Shown one piece after another: positions 7,390 through 14,645 of a stretch of DNA of 21,268 nt. Both the position numbers and the translations under genes were made by a program. The DNA comes from Veillonella sp. (GTDB lineage: Bacteria; Bacillota; Negativicutes; Veillonellales; Veillonellaceae). The DNA lies in the NCBI RefSeq assembly GCF_019414865.1, contig NZ_DXLG01000017.1:1-21268 (forward strand), given 5' to 3'. Below the pieces are notes generated by a model. It was not told the origin of the DNA and did no database searches. It saw only the letters and a program-made list of their open reading frames with translations. How positions within the stretch are numbered: position 1 is the first letter of the stretch; each line of letters starts with the position of its first letter.

Positions 7390-8184
7390 ATGGGACTAGG
7401 CATATCATGGAAAAAAGCAGCCATTATATCCGCCGTAGTTCATCTTATTGCTCTATTTATTGCCGTAATCTTTTTCGTAGTGGTTCCAGCAATTCAAGAC
7501 ATGGAAACTTATGAAATCGACCTCACACAAAGTGTGCTCGATGATGGCGGCAGTGGTCATGCCGGCGGTGGTGGCGGAAACAGGTCAGACCTATTCCCTA
7601 AACCATTATCGGCTGATGAAGTAGCGGCAAGAACAAAGGCTGTTGTAGCAAATGTTGATCCATCTACTGCAAGAGATATTCCTGATGCAGTAGATGTACC
7701 CCCGAAAGGCGGCGAACATAAAGGTAATACCTCTGGTGATAATTCCACAGGTGGTTCCGGCCCCGGACATGGTGGCGGCTCTGGCGGTGGAAACGGTACA
7801 GGTGATGGCACTGGCAATGGTGATGGCCAAGGTCAGGGGAATGGTAAGGGTGACGGCACTGGTAAAGGTGACGGTCATGGTACGGTGAAAGCTGCATTTG
7901 ATGTAGAAGGATTCCGTGCAAGAGTGCAAGACAATGCACAAATGCCTTCCATGGCTTTAAAAAGAAAATTACAAGGCGATGTGACTGTACAAGTAACACT
8001 TGATACAAATGGTAGTCTTATTGGACAAAGTATCATATATTCTACAAATGAAATATTCAATGATGCAGCAATGTCTGCCGTAGTGGCCGCAACACCATAT
8101 AAAAATCCAACAGGCGAAGATATCGATATCAAGGTACCAGTTGAGTTTAGAGGTCACGAATCCTCTGATGATGAGGAAGAATAA
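7390..8184 (+). CDS. tonB: TonB-family energy transducer with a glycine-rich linker
   Basis: TonB links the ExbB-ExbD motor to the outer-membrane receptor. Residues about 10-32 form the membrane anchor and contain the SxxxH motif (S14, H18) that contacts the motor. A periplasmic linker runs from about 51 to 164. The C-terminal TonB domain (about 168-258) has the core GDVTVQVTLDTNGSLIG and a following DAAMSAV helix; the usual YP before it is MP here. The linker is highly unusual: it is made of Gly with Asn, Asp, Thr, Lys and Gln (for example GNGKGDGTGKGDGHG) and lacks the Pro-Glu/Pro-Lys repeats of classical TonB. The tail is acidic (SSDDEEE). It starts two bases after exbD and is followed after 62 bp by the flavodoxin. 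Identification rests on architecture and context and is strong. Confidence 0.9.
   Translation: MGLGISWKKAAIISAVVHLIALFIAVIFFVVVPAIQDMETYEIDLTQSVLDDGGSGHAGGGGGNRSDLFPKPLSADEVAARTKAVVANVDPSTARDIPDAVDVPPKGGEHKGNTSGDNSTGGSGPGHGGGSGGGNGTGDGTGNGDGQGQGNGKGDGTGKGDGHGTVKAAFDVEGFRARVQDNAQMPSMALKRKLQGDVTVQVTLDTNGSLIGQSIIYSTNEIFNDAAMSAVVAATPYKNPTGEDIDIKVPVEFRGHESSDDEEE
7771..7884 (+). repeat. Gly-rich low-complexity repeat tract within tonB
   Basis: Repeating GGTGAYGGYAMYGG-like units encode alternating Gly with Thr, Asn, Asp, Lys and Gln over about 38 residues. Such tracts can change length by slippage. The frame stays open throughout this copy. Confidence 0.7.
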
Positions 8185-8196
8185 AAGTATCTATGT

Positions 8197-8208
8197 AATA
8201 GATCTATT
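8197..8208. repeat. 12-bp perfect palindrome between tonB and the flavodoxin gene
   Basis: AATAGATCTATT is self-complementary. It lacks a loop, GC pairs and a T-run, so it is not a convincing terminator. It may be chance in AT-rich DNA or a small regulator site. Confidence 0.25.
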
Positions 8209-8246
8209 TTAGTAATATACTCATCCAAGAATTAAAGGAGCTAATT

Positions 8247-8765
8247 ATGAAATCAATTATTTTATATTCTTCCCTCACGGGAAATACAAAAAGCGTAGCG
8301 GAAGCAATGGCTTCCGTTATGCCTGAAGGTACGCCTTGCGTTCCTGTAAAAGAGGCGCCTGAGAATTTAGCTGATTATGACACTGTTTTCGTAGGTTTCT
8401 GGGTAGACCGCGGTACAGCAAATAAAGAGGCTGCAAAATTGATTGAAACCCTAACAAATCCTAATATCGTATTCTTTGCCACATTAGGTATGTATGCAGA
8501 TTCTGATCATGCTCGTGAAAGTATTGAAAAAGCATCTGAATTACTACAAAATAAGGAATCCCTTGTAGATGGCTTCGTATGCCAAGGTAAAATTGATCCA
8601 AAAGTCATCGAAATGATGTATAAAATGTTCCCACCTGGATCTGCTCATGGTCAAAGCCCTGAACGCGATGCCTTACATAAAGCGGCTGAAACGCATCCAG
8701 ACGAACAAGACTTTGCAAATGCAAAAGAATTTACGAAATCTGTACTTGCAAAGTTGCAAGCCTAA
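8247..8765 (+). CDS. hmuF: HmuF-like flavodoxin, likely electron donor in anaerobic haem breakdown
   Basis: This is a cytoplasmic flavodoxin-fold protein of 172 residues. The N-terminus has a beta strand (SIILYSS) and the FMN phosphate loop SLTGNT (residues 9-14), followed by helix KSVAEAMASVM. Later loops VGFWVDRGTANK and FFATLGMYADSD sit where flavodoxins contact the isoalloxazine ring. AAGGAG precedes the ATG. It lies just ahead of a HutW/HmuW-like radical SAM gene. In Fusobacterium nucleatum the flavodoxin HmuF works with HmuW, supplying electrons, binding haem and reducing the anaerobilin product. The same role is inferred here from adjacency and family. A general electron-carrier role cannot be excluded. 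Confidence 0.85.
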   Translation: MKSIILYSSLTGNTKSVAEAMASVMPEGTPCVPVKEAPENLADYDTVFVGFWVDRGTANKEAAKLIETLTNPNIVFFATLGMYADSDHARESIEKASELLQNKESLVDGFVCQGKIDPKVIEMMYKMFPPGSAHGQSPERDALHKAAETHPDEQDFANAKEFTKSVLAKLQA

Positions 8766-8784
8766 ACTGAAAGGGGATTGGAGT

Positions 8785-10425
8785 ATGAGTTTAGCAAGTT
8801 TCTTTGAATCCATTCCGGAGAAACAACGCAATCTACAATTAGGTTTAGAATGCGATAATCCGATGAGTGGTGCATTCCCTCATAAACGGGTTGTTCATGC
8901 AGGGCTAAATGGCACCTTAGTTTCGCCAAAGGAAACACAAGCCGTTTGGGATACCTTAATGAATGGCACACCGAAAAAGGGTGAAATGCAATGCGCCTAT
9001 ATTCACATTCCGTTTTGTAAGACTAAATGCACATATTGTGGCTTCTTCCAAAACGGTACGAGTCAAAACGTAGAGGACCAATATATTGATGGTCTTGTTA
9101 GCGAGTTAAAACTAGCTAGTGAGCGTCCAAGATTAAAAGATGGATTAATCCACGCCCTATTTATTGGCGGTGGTACACCAACATCGTTATCTCCAGCAAA
9201 CTCTGAACGATTGCTAAAAGCAATTAAAGAATATTTGCCACTAGCTAACGATTATGAGCTTACCTTAGAAGGCCGTATTCACGATTTGATTCCTGAAAAT
9301 CTCGATGTTTGGATGGCAAACGGCGTAAACCGCATGTCTATTGGTGTACAATCTTTCAACACAGAAGTTCGTCAAATGGTAAGCCGTCTAGATACGAAAG
9401 AAACCGTATTAGAACGGCTGGCTGCGTTGAAAGCCTATGGTCAATGTTCTGTTGTTATCGACTTAATCTATGGTTTGCCTGGTCAAACTATGGAGGTTTG
9501 GGAACAAGATCTAGCTGATTTAGTAATCTCTGGCGTAGATGGTGCTGACCTATATCAATTGAACGTATTTGATGGCAGTGATCTTAATAAAGATATTGCA
9601 AACGGTAAGGTGCCAGCTGCTGCGACGACAGCTATGCAAGGGGATATGTTCAAATTCGGTCGTAAGTACCTTAATGAGCGTTCCTATCGCCGATTGAGTG
9701 CTGCTCACTGGAGTGCTAATAATCGTGAACGTAGCTTGTATAATATCTTGGCTAAAGCGGGCGTGCCTATGTTCCCATTTGGTAGCGGTGCCGGTGGTAA
9801 TGTGGATGGGTACGGCATGATGTTACATCGTGCATTAAAGCCATACGAAGATATGGTTATTCGCGGTGAAAAACCATTCATGGCTCTTATGAAACAAAGT
9901 GAGTTACAACCCGTCGTAAATCAAGTGGTAAGCCAACTTGAACAAGGGTTCCTCAATATTATGAGTTTGGTAACACTAGAGCCAAGACTAGAAGAATTAA
10001 ACTGGCTCTATAAATTATGGGAAGAACGTGGTCTTGTAGCTTACAATGGGTTACTTTATAAATTGACTGCAGCTGGTGAATTCTGGACGGTAAATCTTAC
10101 ACAAAGTACCTTGGAGGCTGTGGAGTATATCATGACTGGTAAAAACTCCTTCGCTATGGAAGCGGTGGCCGCCCAAGATACGAAAACAACATCTAAAGAT
10201 AATCCTAACCAAGAGGTACGTGGTATTGGTCAAGGTAAAGCTAATATTTCCGTACCAACAGATGAAGATTCCGAAGCACAACGCAAGGAAGCCCTTATAG
10301 CTAAGGCAAAAGCAGAAATTGCGAAAAGCGGTGCATCTGGTGAGTCAGCAGAGCGAATGGTACAGGCTATGTACAATTTGAGTGCTGATGAAATTGAATA
10401 TATGATGGAGCGTATGATGTCTTAA
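8785..10425 (+). CDS. hmuW: HutW/ChuW/HmuW-like radical SAM haem-degrading enzyme
   Basis: This enzyme is predicted to open the haem ring without oxygen, releasing iron and a linear tetrapyrrole (anaerobilin type), as shown for ChuW of E. coli O157:H7. It belongs to the HemN-like radical SAM group. The [4Fe-4S] motif CX3CX2C is at C78, C82 and C85 (IHIPFCKTKCTYCGFF), and the SAM-binding GGGTP is at 128-132. The conserved RMSIGVQSFN and IDLIYGLPGQT segments follow. The start is set by AAGGGG eight bases upstream; an in-frame extension back into the flavodoxin gene is not credible. At 546 residues it is about 100 longer than typical HutW proteins. The extra part is a C-terminal tail: a polar linker (about 460-510), then a helical stretch ending EIEYMMERMMS. 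It is the last gene of the operon, before a strong terminator. Confidence 0.87.
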   Translation: MSLASFFESIPEKQRNLQLGLECDNPMSGAFPHKRVVHAGLNGTLVSPKETQAVWDTLMNGTPKKGEMQCAYIHIPFCKTKCTYCGFFQNGTSQNVEDQYIDGLVSELKLASERPRLKDGLIHALFIGGGTPTSLSPANSERLLKAIKEYLPLANDYELTLEGRIHDLIPENLDVWMANGVNRMSIGVQSFNTEVRQMVSRLDTKETVLERLAALKAYGQCSVVIDLIYGLPGQTMEVWEQDLADLVISGVDGADLYQLNVFDGSDLNKDIANGKVPAAATTAMQGDMFKFGRKYLNERSYRRLSAAHWSANNRERSLYNILAKAGVPMFPFGSGAGGNVDGYGMMLHRALKPYEDMVIRGEKPFMALMKQSELQPVVNQVVSQLEQGFLNIMSLVTLEPRLEELNWLYKLWEERGLVAYNGLLYKLTAAGEFWTVNLTQSTLEAVEYIMTGKNSFAMEAVAAQDTKTTSKDNPNQEVRGIGQGKANISVPTDEDSEAQRKEALIAKAKAEIAKSGASGESAERMVQAMYNLSADEIEYMMERMMS

Positions 10426-10520
10426 CCTGTTATAGTACACCTTATATCTAACAACCTTTCTCACACACAACATATACTAAATAAGACAAACTACGTGACA
10501 TACAGTACACTTTGTACTAC

Positions 10521-10558
10521 AAAGTAAACCCCAGACCATGGTCTGGGGTTTACTTTTT
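10521..10558 (+). terminator. Perfect 36-bp palindromic terminator ending the haem operon
   Basis: Bases 10521-10556 form a perfect palindrome centred on CCATGG, with GTAAACCCCAGACC in the left arm. T5 (10554-10558) follows. The stem is GC-rich relative to its surroundings. Transcription of the haem operon very probably ends here. A short GTAC/GTAC repeat just upstream (about 10505-10517) is unexplained. The remaining 80 bases before the next gene hold no promoter I can place with confidence. Confidence 0.9.
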
Positions 10559-10638
10559 ATAAGGTGAAAGGTATTCTGTAACTATAAGAAGTAATATTGT
10601 TGTATGAATAGTTATGTTTTCGGAGTTAGGAGATTAGT

Positions 10639-11655
10639 ATGAGTACATTTCCTCAAAAACATATAGATATTGTTGGCATAGGTGCCAGTACATTAGATCG
10701 ATTTATCGTCGTCGATCATTATCCTACAGGCCGTGAGGTACAACAAGTCGTATCGTCTACTACAGATGGTGGTGGGCCAGTGGCTACAGCACTAGCGGTG
10801 GCAGGAAAATATGGTGCCCGTACCGCTATGATTGATAGCATTGGTGATGACATGGTAGGTCGTCATATATTAGATGACTTTGAAAAATACAATGTTAATA
10901 CAGAGGCAATTCAAGTTGAACGCGGTGCTAAGAGCGGTGTGGCAACAATCCTCGTAAAACAGAGTACTGGTGAGCGTGCTGTATTTTTTGAACGGTCTAC
11001 TGCAACTGAGCCTGAGTTTTTAGATACCCATAAGCAGCTGATAGGATCTGCCTATATTCTGCATATCAATGGTAGACATCGCCAACTCATGCGCTCTGTT
11101 ATGGCCGTTGCAAAAGAGGTAGGCACTATTATTTCTTTAGATGGTGGTGCTCAGCGTTACGATGAAGACATGAAGCCTATTACTGAAGCCAGTCACATCG
11201 TTATCGTAGCTCGTGATTATGCTGAAAAATATACGGGCACAACTAATCTAAAAGAGGCTTGTCGTATCATTCATGAACGAGGTGCATGTATTGCAGGTGT
11301 TACGGATGGTGCAAATGGTAGTTATTTTGTATGGCCTGATGGAACATTTTATCGATGTGAACCATTTACTCAATCTACCGTAGTAGATACAACGGGGGCT
11401 GGGGATAGCTTTCATGGTGCTTTTCTAGCTAATTTAGTACATACAATTAATCATATGAAGGGGCAAGACACAACTTCGACGACTAAGCATGACCGTGCAT
11501 CTATACATGCTGTAGAGTTGCTCAAAGCTTGTGCACATTCCGATTTAGAGAAGGCCGCTATTTTTGCATCTGCGGTAGCTTCTTTAAATACACAAGGCAT
11601 AGGCGGGCGCAGCCCACTACCAACGTTAAAGTCAGTGCAGGAACTAATAGGATAG
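10639..11655 (+). CDS. PfkB/ribokinase-family sugar or nucleoside kinase
   Basis: This protein of 338 residues transfers phosphate from ATP to a sugar or nucleoside hydroxyl. The N-terminal substrate-lid region begins DIVGIGASTLDRF and contains DGGGPVATALAVAGKYGA, the first PfkB signature. The second signature, DTTGAGDSFHGAF, starts at residue 250, with D256 as the expected catalytic base and GAG forming the anion hole. A loop after it (about 272-290, polar, with many Thr, His and Lys) is longer than usual. GGAG precedes the ATG. The substrate cannot be told from the sequence; fructose-like and ribose-like sugars are both possible. The potassium-transport gene begins ten bases after its stop, so the two are likely co-transcribed. 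Many PfkB enzymes are activated by K+, which makes the pairing suggestive but unproven. Confidence 0.88.
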   Translation: MSTFPQKHIDIVGIGASTLDRFIVVDHYPTGREVQQVVSSTTDGGGPVATALAVAGKYGARTAMIDSIGDDMVGRHILDDFEKYNVNTEAIQVERGAKSGVATILVKQSTGERAVFFERSTATEPEFLDTHKQLIGSAYILHINGRHRQLMRSVMAVAKEVGTIISLDGGAQRYDEDMKPITEASHIVIVARDYAEKYTGTTNLKEACRIIHERGACIAGVTDGANGSYFVWPDGTFYRCEPFTQSTVVDTTGAGDSFHGAFLANLVHTINHMKGQDTTSTTKHDRASIHAVELLKACAHSDLEKAAIFASAVASLNTQGIGGRSPLPTLKSVQELIG

Positions 11656-11665
11656 GACCATAGTT

Positions 11666-13027
11666 ATGTGGAAAAATACTTCAAAAAATCAAGTTCAGCA
11701 ATATATGCAACAAAATCCTTATCGCCTATTAGCCCTTAGCTTTTTGGCTACCATGACTATAGGGACGATATTACTCATGTTGCCCATATCACATGCTCAA
11801 GGCCATAGTACAACGCTTGTAGATGCAGCTTTTACCGCAGTATCTTGTGTTTCTGTAACAGGATTGTCAACAGTAGATACCTACCATCATTGGTCCCTGT
11901 TTGGCAAAATCGTCATGGTAATCCTTATCCAATTAGGTGGTTTAGGGATTGTTTCTTTTACCACTATTATTGCTCTAGTATTAGGGCGACGGGTAGGTCT
12001 GAAAAATCGCGTGCTTTTGTCAGAAGATGTAGGGCAAGATGGCATGAAAGGGCTTCTACATATTACGAAGAAGCTAACCATTTATACCTTTTGTGTCGAA
12101 ATAATTGGGGGTATTATCTATACTATTCAGCTATATCCCTATATTGGTGATGCTGCTTTATATACGGGGATTATGCAATCTATTTCCAGCTTTTGTAATG
12201 CAGGATTTATATTCTTTGATAATGATCTACCTTATGCTATGGTGGGCGATGTATTATTTAATATGAATACAATGGCCCTTATTGTAATAGGTGGTTTTGG
12301 GTATCTCGCAACTTTTGATATTTGGTCGCATCGCAAGCTACGACGATTTGTAGATTTAAAACTACATACAAAAATAATGTTAGTTGGTACAACGGCGCTC
12401 ATCCTTTTAGGAACTATTATTTTCTTGGGGGTTGAGTGGGCGAATCCCAAAACGTTTGGCCCTTTACCTATATGGAACAAGGTCATGGCATCTCTGTTTC
12501 AATCGATTACACCTCGTACAGCGGGGATTGCAACTGTAGATTATAATGATTTACATCCAATTACACTGTTTATTACTATCATTTTTATGTTTATTGGGGC
12601 AGGTCCTAACTCTACAGGGGGCGGTGTTAAGATTAGTACTATTGCCGTCGCTTTTCTAGCAGCGCGTACATTATTTAATAACCGTCCTGATACAGAGGTT
12701 TTTGAACGTCGTATTTCGTTGATTACTGTACTTAAGGCAAATGGGATAATCTTTTTATCTATCCTTTTTGTTTTATTTGCTACTTGTTATTTGGCTTGGG
12801 ATGAGCCATATGACTTTATTCGACTACTTTTTGAGGTAACTTCTGCCTTTGGGACCGTAGGTCTTACAACGGGTATTACACCTAATTTATCTGAAAGTAG
12901 TAAATGGGTGTTGATGCTTGTTATGTTTACAGGTCGTGTAGGGGTTATGACTGTTATTGGTACTTGGGCGCTAAGAACGGCACCGACTAAACCAATTAGC
13001 TATGCAGAAGAGCGTGTATTGTTATAA
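11666..13027 (+). CDS. ktrB: KtrB/TrkH-type potassium uptake membrane subunit
   Basis: This is the ion-conducting subunit of a Ktr/Trk potassium system in the inner membrane. The protein shows the fourfold MPM (membrane-pore-membrane) plan. Selectivity-filter glycines lie in four pore loops: VSVTGL (G66), CNAGF (G180), PRTAGI (G287) and GTVGLTTG (G399). The length of 453 residues matches KtrB better than the longer TrkH proteins. The polar N-terminus (NTSKNQVQQYMQQNP) is cytoplasmic. The ribosome binding site (TAGGA) is weak, which fits coupling to the PfkB gene ten bases upstream. The regulatory partner KtrA follows after 34 bp. Ktr systems usually use Na+ or H+ coupling and respond to ATP/ADP on KtrA, but none of that can be confirmed here. 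Confidence 0.93.
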   Translation: MWKNTSKNQVQQYMQQNPYRLLALSFLATMTIGTILLMLPISHAQGHSTTLVDAAFTAVSCVSVTGLSTVDTYHHWSLFGKIVMVILIQLGGLGIVSFTTIIALVLGRRVGLKNRVLLSEDVGQDGMKGLLHITKKLTIYTFCVEIIGGIIYTIQLYPYIGDAALYTGIMQSISSFCNAGFIFFDNDLPYAMVGDVLFNMNTMALIVIGGFGYLATFDIWSHRKLRRFVDLKLHTKIMLVGTTALILLGTIIFLGVEWANPKTFGPLPIWNKVMASLFQSITPRTAGIATVDYNDLHPITLFITIIFMFIGAGPNSTGGGVKISTIAVAFLAARTLFNNRPDTEVFERRISLITVLKANGIIFLSILFVLFATCYLAWDEPYDFIRLLFEVTSAFGTVGLTTGITPNLSESSKWVLMLVMFTGRVGVMTVIGTWALRTAPTKPISYAEERVLL

Positions 13028-13061
13028 AAATAGATTAGATTGAATATAAAAGAGGTCATAT

Positions 13062-13712
13062 ATGAAACATAAAACGATAGCAGTAATAGGTCTTGGTCAA
13101 TTTGGTGGCACTGTTGCCAAGATGTTAGCTTCCATGGAGCATGAGGTATTAGGTGTAGATATTGATCCAGAAGTTGTACAGAAAATTTCGCCATTTATAA
13201 CACATGCTATAGTTGCAGATACAACTGATGAAGAGGCAATCAAAGAATTGGCCCTAAGCCAGTTTGATATGGTTATTGTGGCTATAGGTGGAAATCTTCA
13301 AGCTAATTTAATGACAGCTATGCTTCTTAAAGAATTAAATGCACCTAAAATTGTGGCCAAGGCTGAAAATAATATACAAGGCAAAATGCTTCATAAAATA
13401 GGTGTAGATCAAGTGATTTACCCTGAATACGATATGGCATTACGCCTTGTACAGTTTTTAACTAGAGACCATGTGATGGATTATTTACAACTATCTAAAA
13501 ATATTAGTCTCATAGAAATTAAGGTGCCAACATTCTTGGTAGGATCTAATTTAAAGGATTCTAATTTGCGTGAGAAATATAATCTTAATGCAGTAGGCAT
13601 AAGACGCGGTGAAGATTTAGAAGTTCCACCAAACCCAATTACCATTCTCGGTGAAGATGATAAATTATTAGTAATTGGGAATAATTCTGATTTAGATGCA
13701 TTAACGGTGTAG
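13062..13712 (+). CDS. ktrA: KtrA/TrkA-type regulatory subunit (RCK_N + RCK_C)
   Basis: This cytoplasmic gating subunit assembles as a ring under the KtrB channel. The N-terminal RCK domain has a Rossmann fold with GLGQFGG (10-16), and an acidic residue (VDID, about 34-37) lies at the end of the second strand, as expected for adenine-nucleotide binding. Later, VADTTDEEA and the VIVAIGGNLQANL segment match TrkA_N. Residues from about 137 to 216 form the smaller RCK_C domain. The total of 216 residues is typical of single-RCK KtrA and about half the length of E. coli TrkA. AAGAGG precedes the ATG. It sits directly after ktrB and is followed by a hairpin terminator. Confidence 0.94.
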   Translation: MKHKTIAVIGLGQFGGTVAKMLASMEHEVLGVDIDPEVVQKISPFITHAIVADTTDEEAIKELALSQFDMVIVAIGGNLQANLMTAMLLKELNAPKIVAKAENNIQGKMLHKIGVDQVIYPEYDMALRLVQFLTRDHVMDYLQLSKNISLIEIKVPTFLVGSNLKDSNLREKYNLNAVGIRRGEDLEVPPNPITILGEDDKLLVIGNNSDLDALTV

Positions 13713-13750
13713 TAAGTATACGAAAGAGATATAATTATATCGAAAAAATG

Positions 13751-13759
13751 TGATACAAT
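13751..13759 (+). promoter_or_regulatory. Candidate extended -10 promoter after ktrA
   Basis: TGATACAAT fits the extended -10 form TGnTATAAT with one mismatch. No good -35 hexamer lies 16-18 bases upstream, which is tolerated by extended -10 promoters. The start would fall near 13766, so the transcript would run straight into the hairpin at 13778. Confidence 0.4.
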
Positions 13760-13777
13760 AAAAATAGAATTCAGTAT

Positions 13778-13805
13778 AGGCCATACGTATTCGTATGGCC
13801 TTTTT
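13778..13805 (+). terminator. Hairpin terminator or attenuator between ktrA and the solenoid gene
   Basis: AGGCCATACG and CGTATGGCCT form a perfect 10-bp stem with a TATT loop, followed by T5. It ends only 20 bases before the start codon of the next gene, leaving no room for a complete promoter. It therefore either terminates ktrA mRNA with read-through feeding the next genes, or acts as an attenuator in their leader. Confidence 0.85.
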
Positions 13806-13825
13806 AAATAGAAATGAAGGTTAGT

Positions 13826-14632
13826 ATGACAGAAGAACAATACATAACGGCGCTGACCAATAACCCCCATGGAATTCGGAATATTCCAAACCCTACAGAA
13901 GCAATGCAACTTACCTGCGTAGCTCAAAATGGCATGTTGTTGCAATACATTAAAGAACCTACCGAAAAGGTTATTGAAACGGCGCTTTCACAATCACCAC
14001 GAGCCATACAATTCGTGGAACATCCTACAGAAGAACTATTACAGGCCTTGGTGAAAAAAGATTGGGCTGTTTTAGAATATATCGATACCCCATCTGATGC
14101 AGTTGTTCAATGTGCACTCGATCAATCTGGCTGGGCTATTCGCTATATTGCAAATCCATCTGAAGCACTGCAGTTAGAAGCTGTAAAGTCTAACTATGAT
14201 GCTTTGCAATATATTAAGGCACCTAGTGAAGCCGTACAATTGCAAGCGGTTAAAGAGAACTACTTGGCATTACGTTATATTGATGAGCCTAGCGTAGCCG
14301 TATTAGAAGCAGCAGTTAAACAAGATTCTCAAGCGATGCGGCAAATTACAAAGCTTACAAAGGACTTGGCATTGCACCTATTTGGTGTAAGTGCTGCCAC
14401 ACTAGGGTATATACCAAATGATTTAGGGGTCACTGTGGACGAAATTAAATCGATCATCATTAGCGCCATCTCTAGTGATACAGCTGATGAAGACTATATT
14501 CGTGAATTGATTAACAACCAAGCTATCGGTGGTCGCCAATCTAAATGGCATATCGACCTATTGTCACTTATAGACGCTTATGGAACTAGGGCTGTTAAGA
14601 AAATTGCAGTCAGTGAATATTTGAAGTATTAG
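13826..14632 (+). CDS. Alpha-solenoid protein of 22-residue (DUF4116-like) repeats, unknown function
   Basis: This protein has 268 residues. From residue 23 to 176 it consists of seven in-register 22-residue units, each starting P-T/S-E/D and ending with a Y-I or similar pair; the clearest are PSEALQLEAVKSNYDALQYI and PSEAVQLQAVKENYLALRYI. The pattern resembles DUF4116 repeats and predicts stacked helix pairs, a protein-binding scaffold. A degenerate unit precedes them, and an unrelated ~90-residue C-terminal part follows. No signal peptide or membrane segment is seen. The start is set by GAAGG five bases upstream; an ATG four codons earlier overlaps that site. It lies 13 bp before a MoxR-type ATPase gene and is likely its partner or adaptor, which is inference from context. 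Confidence 0.85.
   Translation: MTEEQYITALTNNPHGIRNIPNPTEAMQLTCVAQNGMLLQYIKEPTEKVIETALSQSPRAIQFVEHPTEELLQALVKKDWAVLEYIDTPSDAVVQCALDQSGWAIRYIANPSEALQLEAVKSNYDALQYIKAPSEAVQLQAVKENYLALRYIDEPSVAVLEAAVKQDSQAMRQITKLTKDLALHLFGVSAATLGYIPNDLGVTVDEIKSIIISAISSDTADEDYIRELINNQAIGGRQSKWHIDLLSLIDAYGTRAVKKIAVSEYLKY
13892..14353 (+). repeat. Seven tandem 66-bp coding repeats (22 aa each)
   Basis: The units cover residues 23-44, 45-66, 67-88, 89-110, 111-132, 133-154 and 155-176, with no gaps. Protein-level identity is highest between units five and six. DNA similarity is low, so this is an old repeat, not a recent expansion. Confidence 0.85.
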
Positions 14633-14645
14633 AAATGGAGATACA

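Noticed and set aside
7557..8008. Several minus-strand open frames opposite the Gly-rich part of tonB
   Set aside because: They are complements of the repetitive Gly codons, giving Pro- or His-rich nonsense. None has a start signal.
8647..8784. Upstream extension of the HmuW-like gene into the flavodoxin gene
   Set aside because: The added residues are an out-of-frame reading of the flavodoxin C-terminus, and a good ribosome site sits just before the ATG at 8785.
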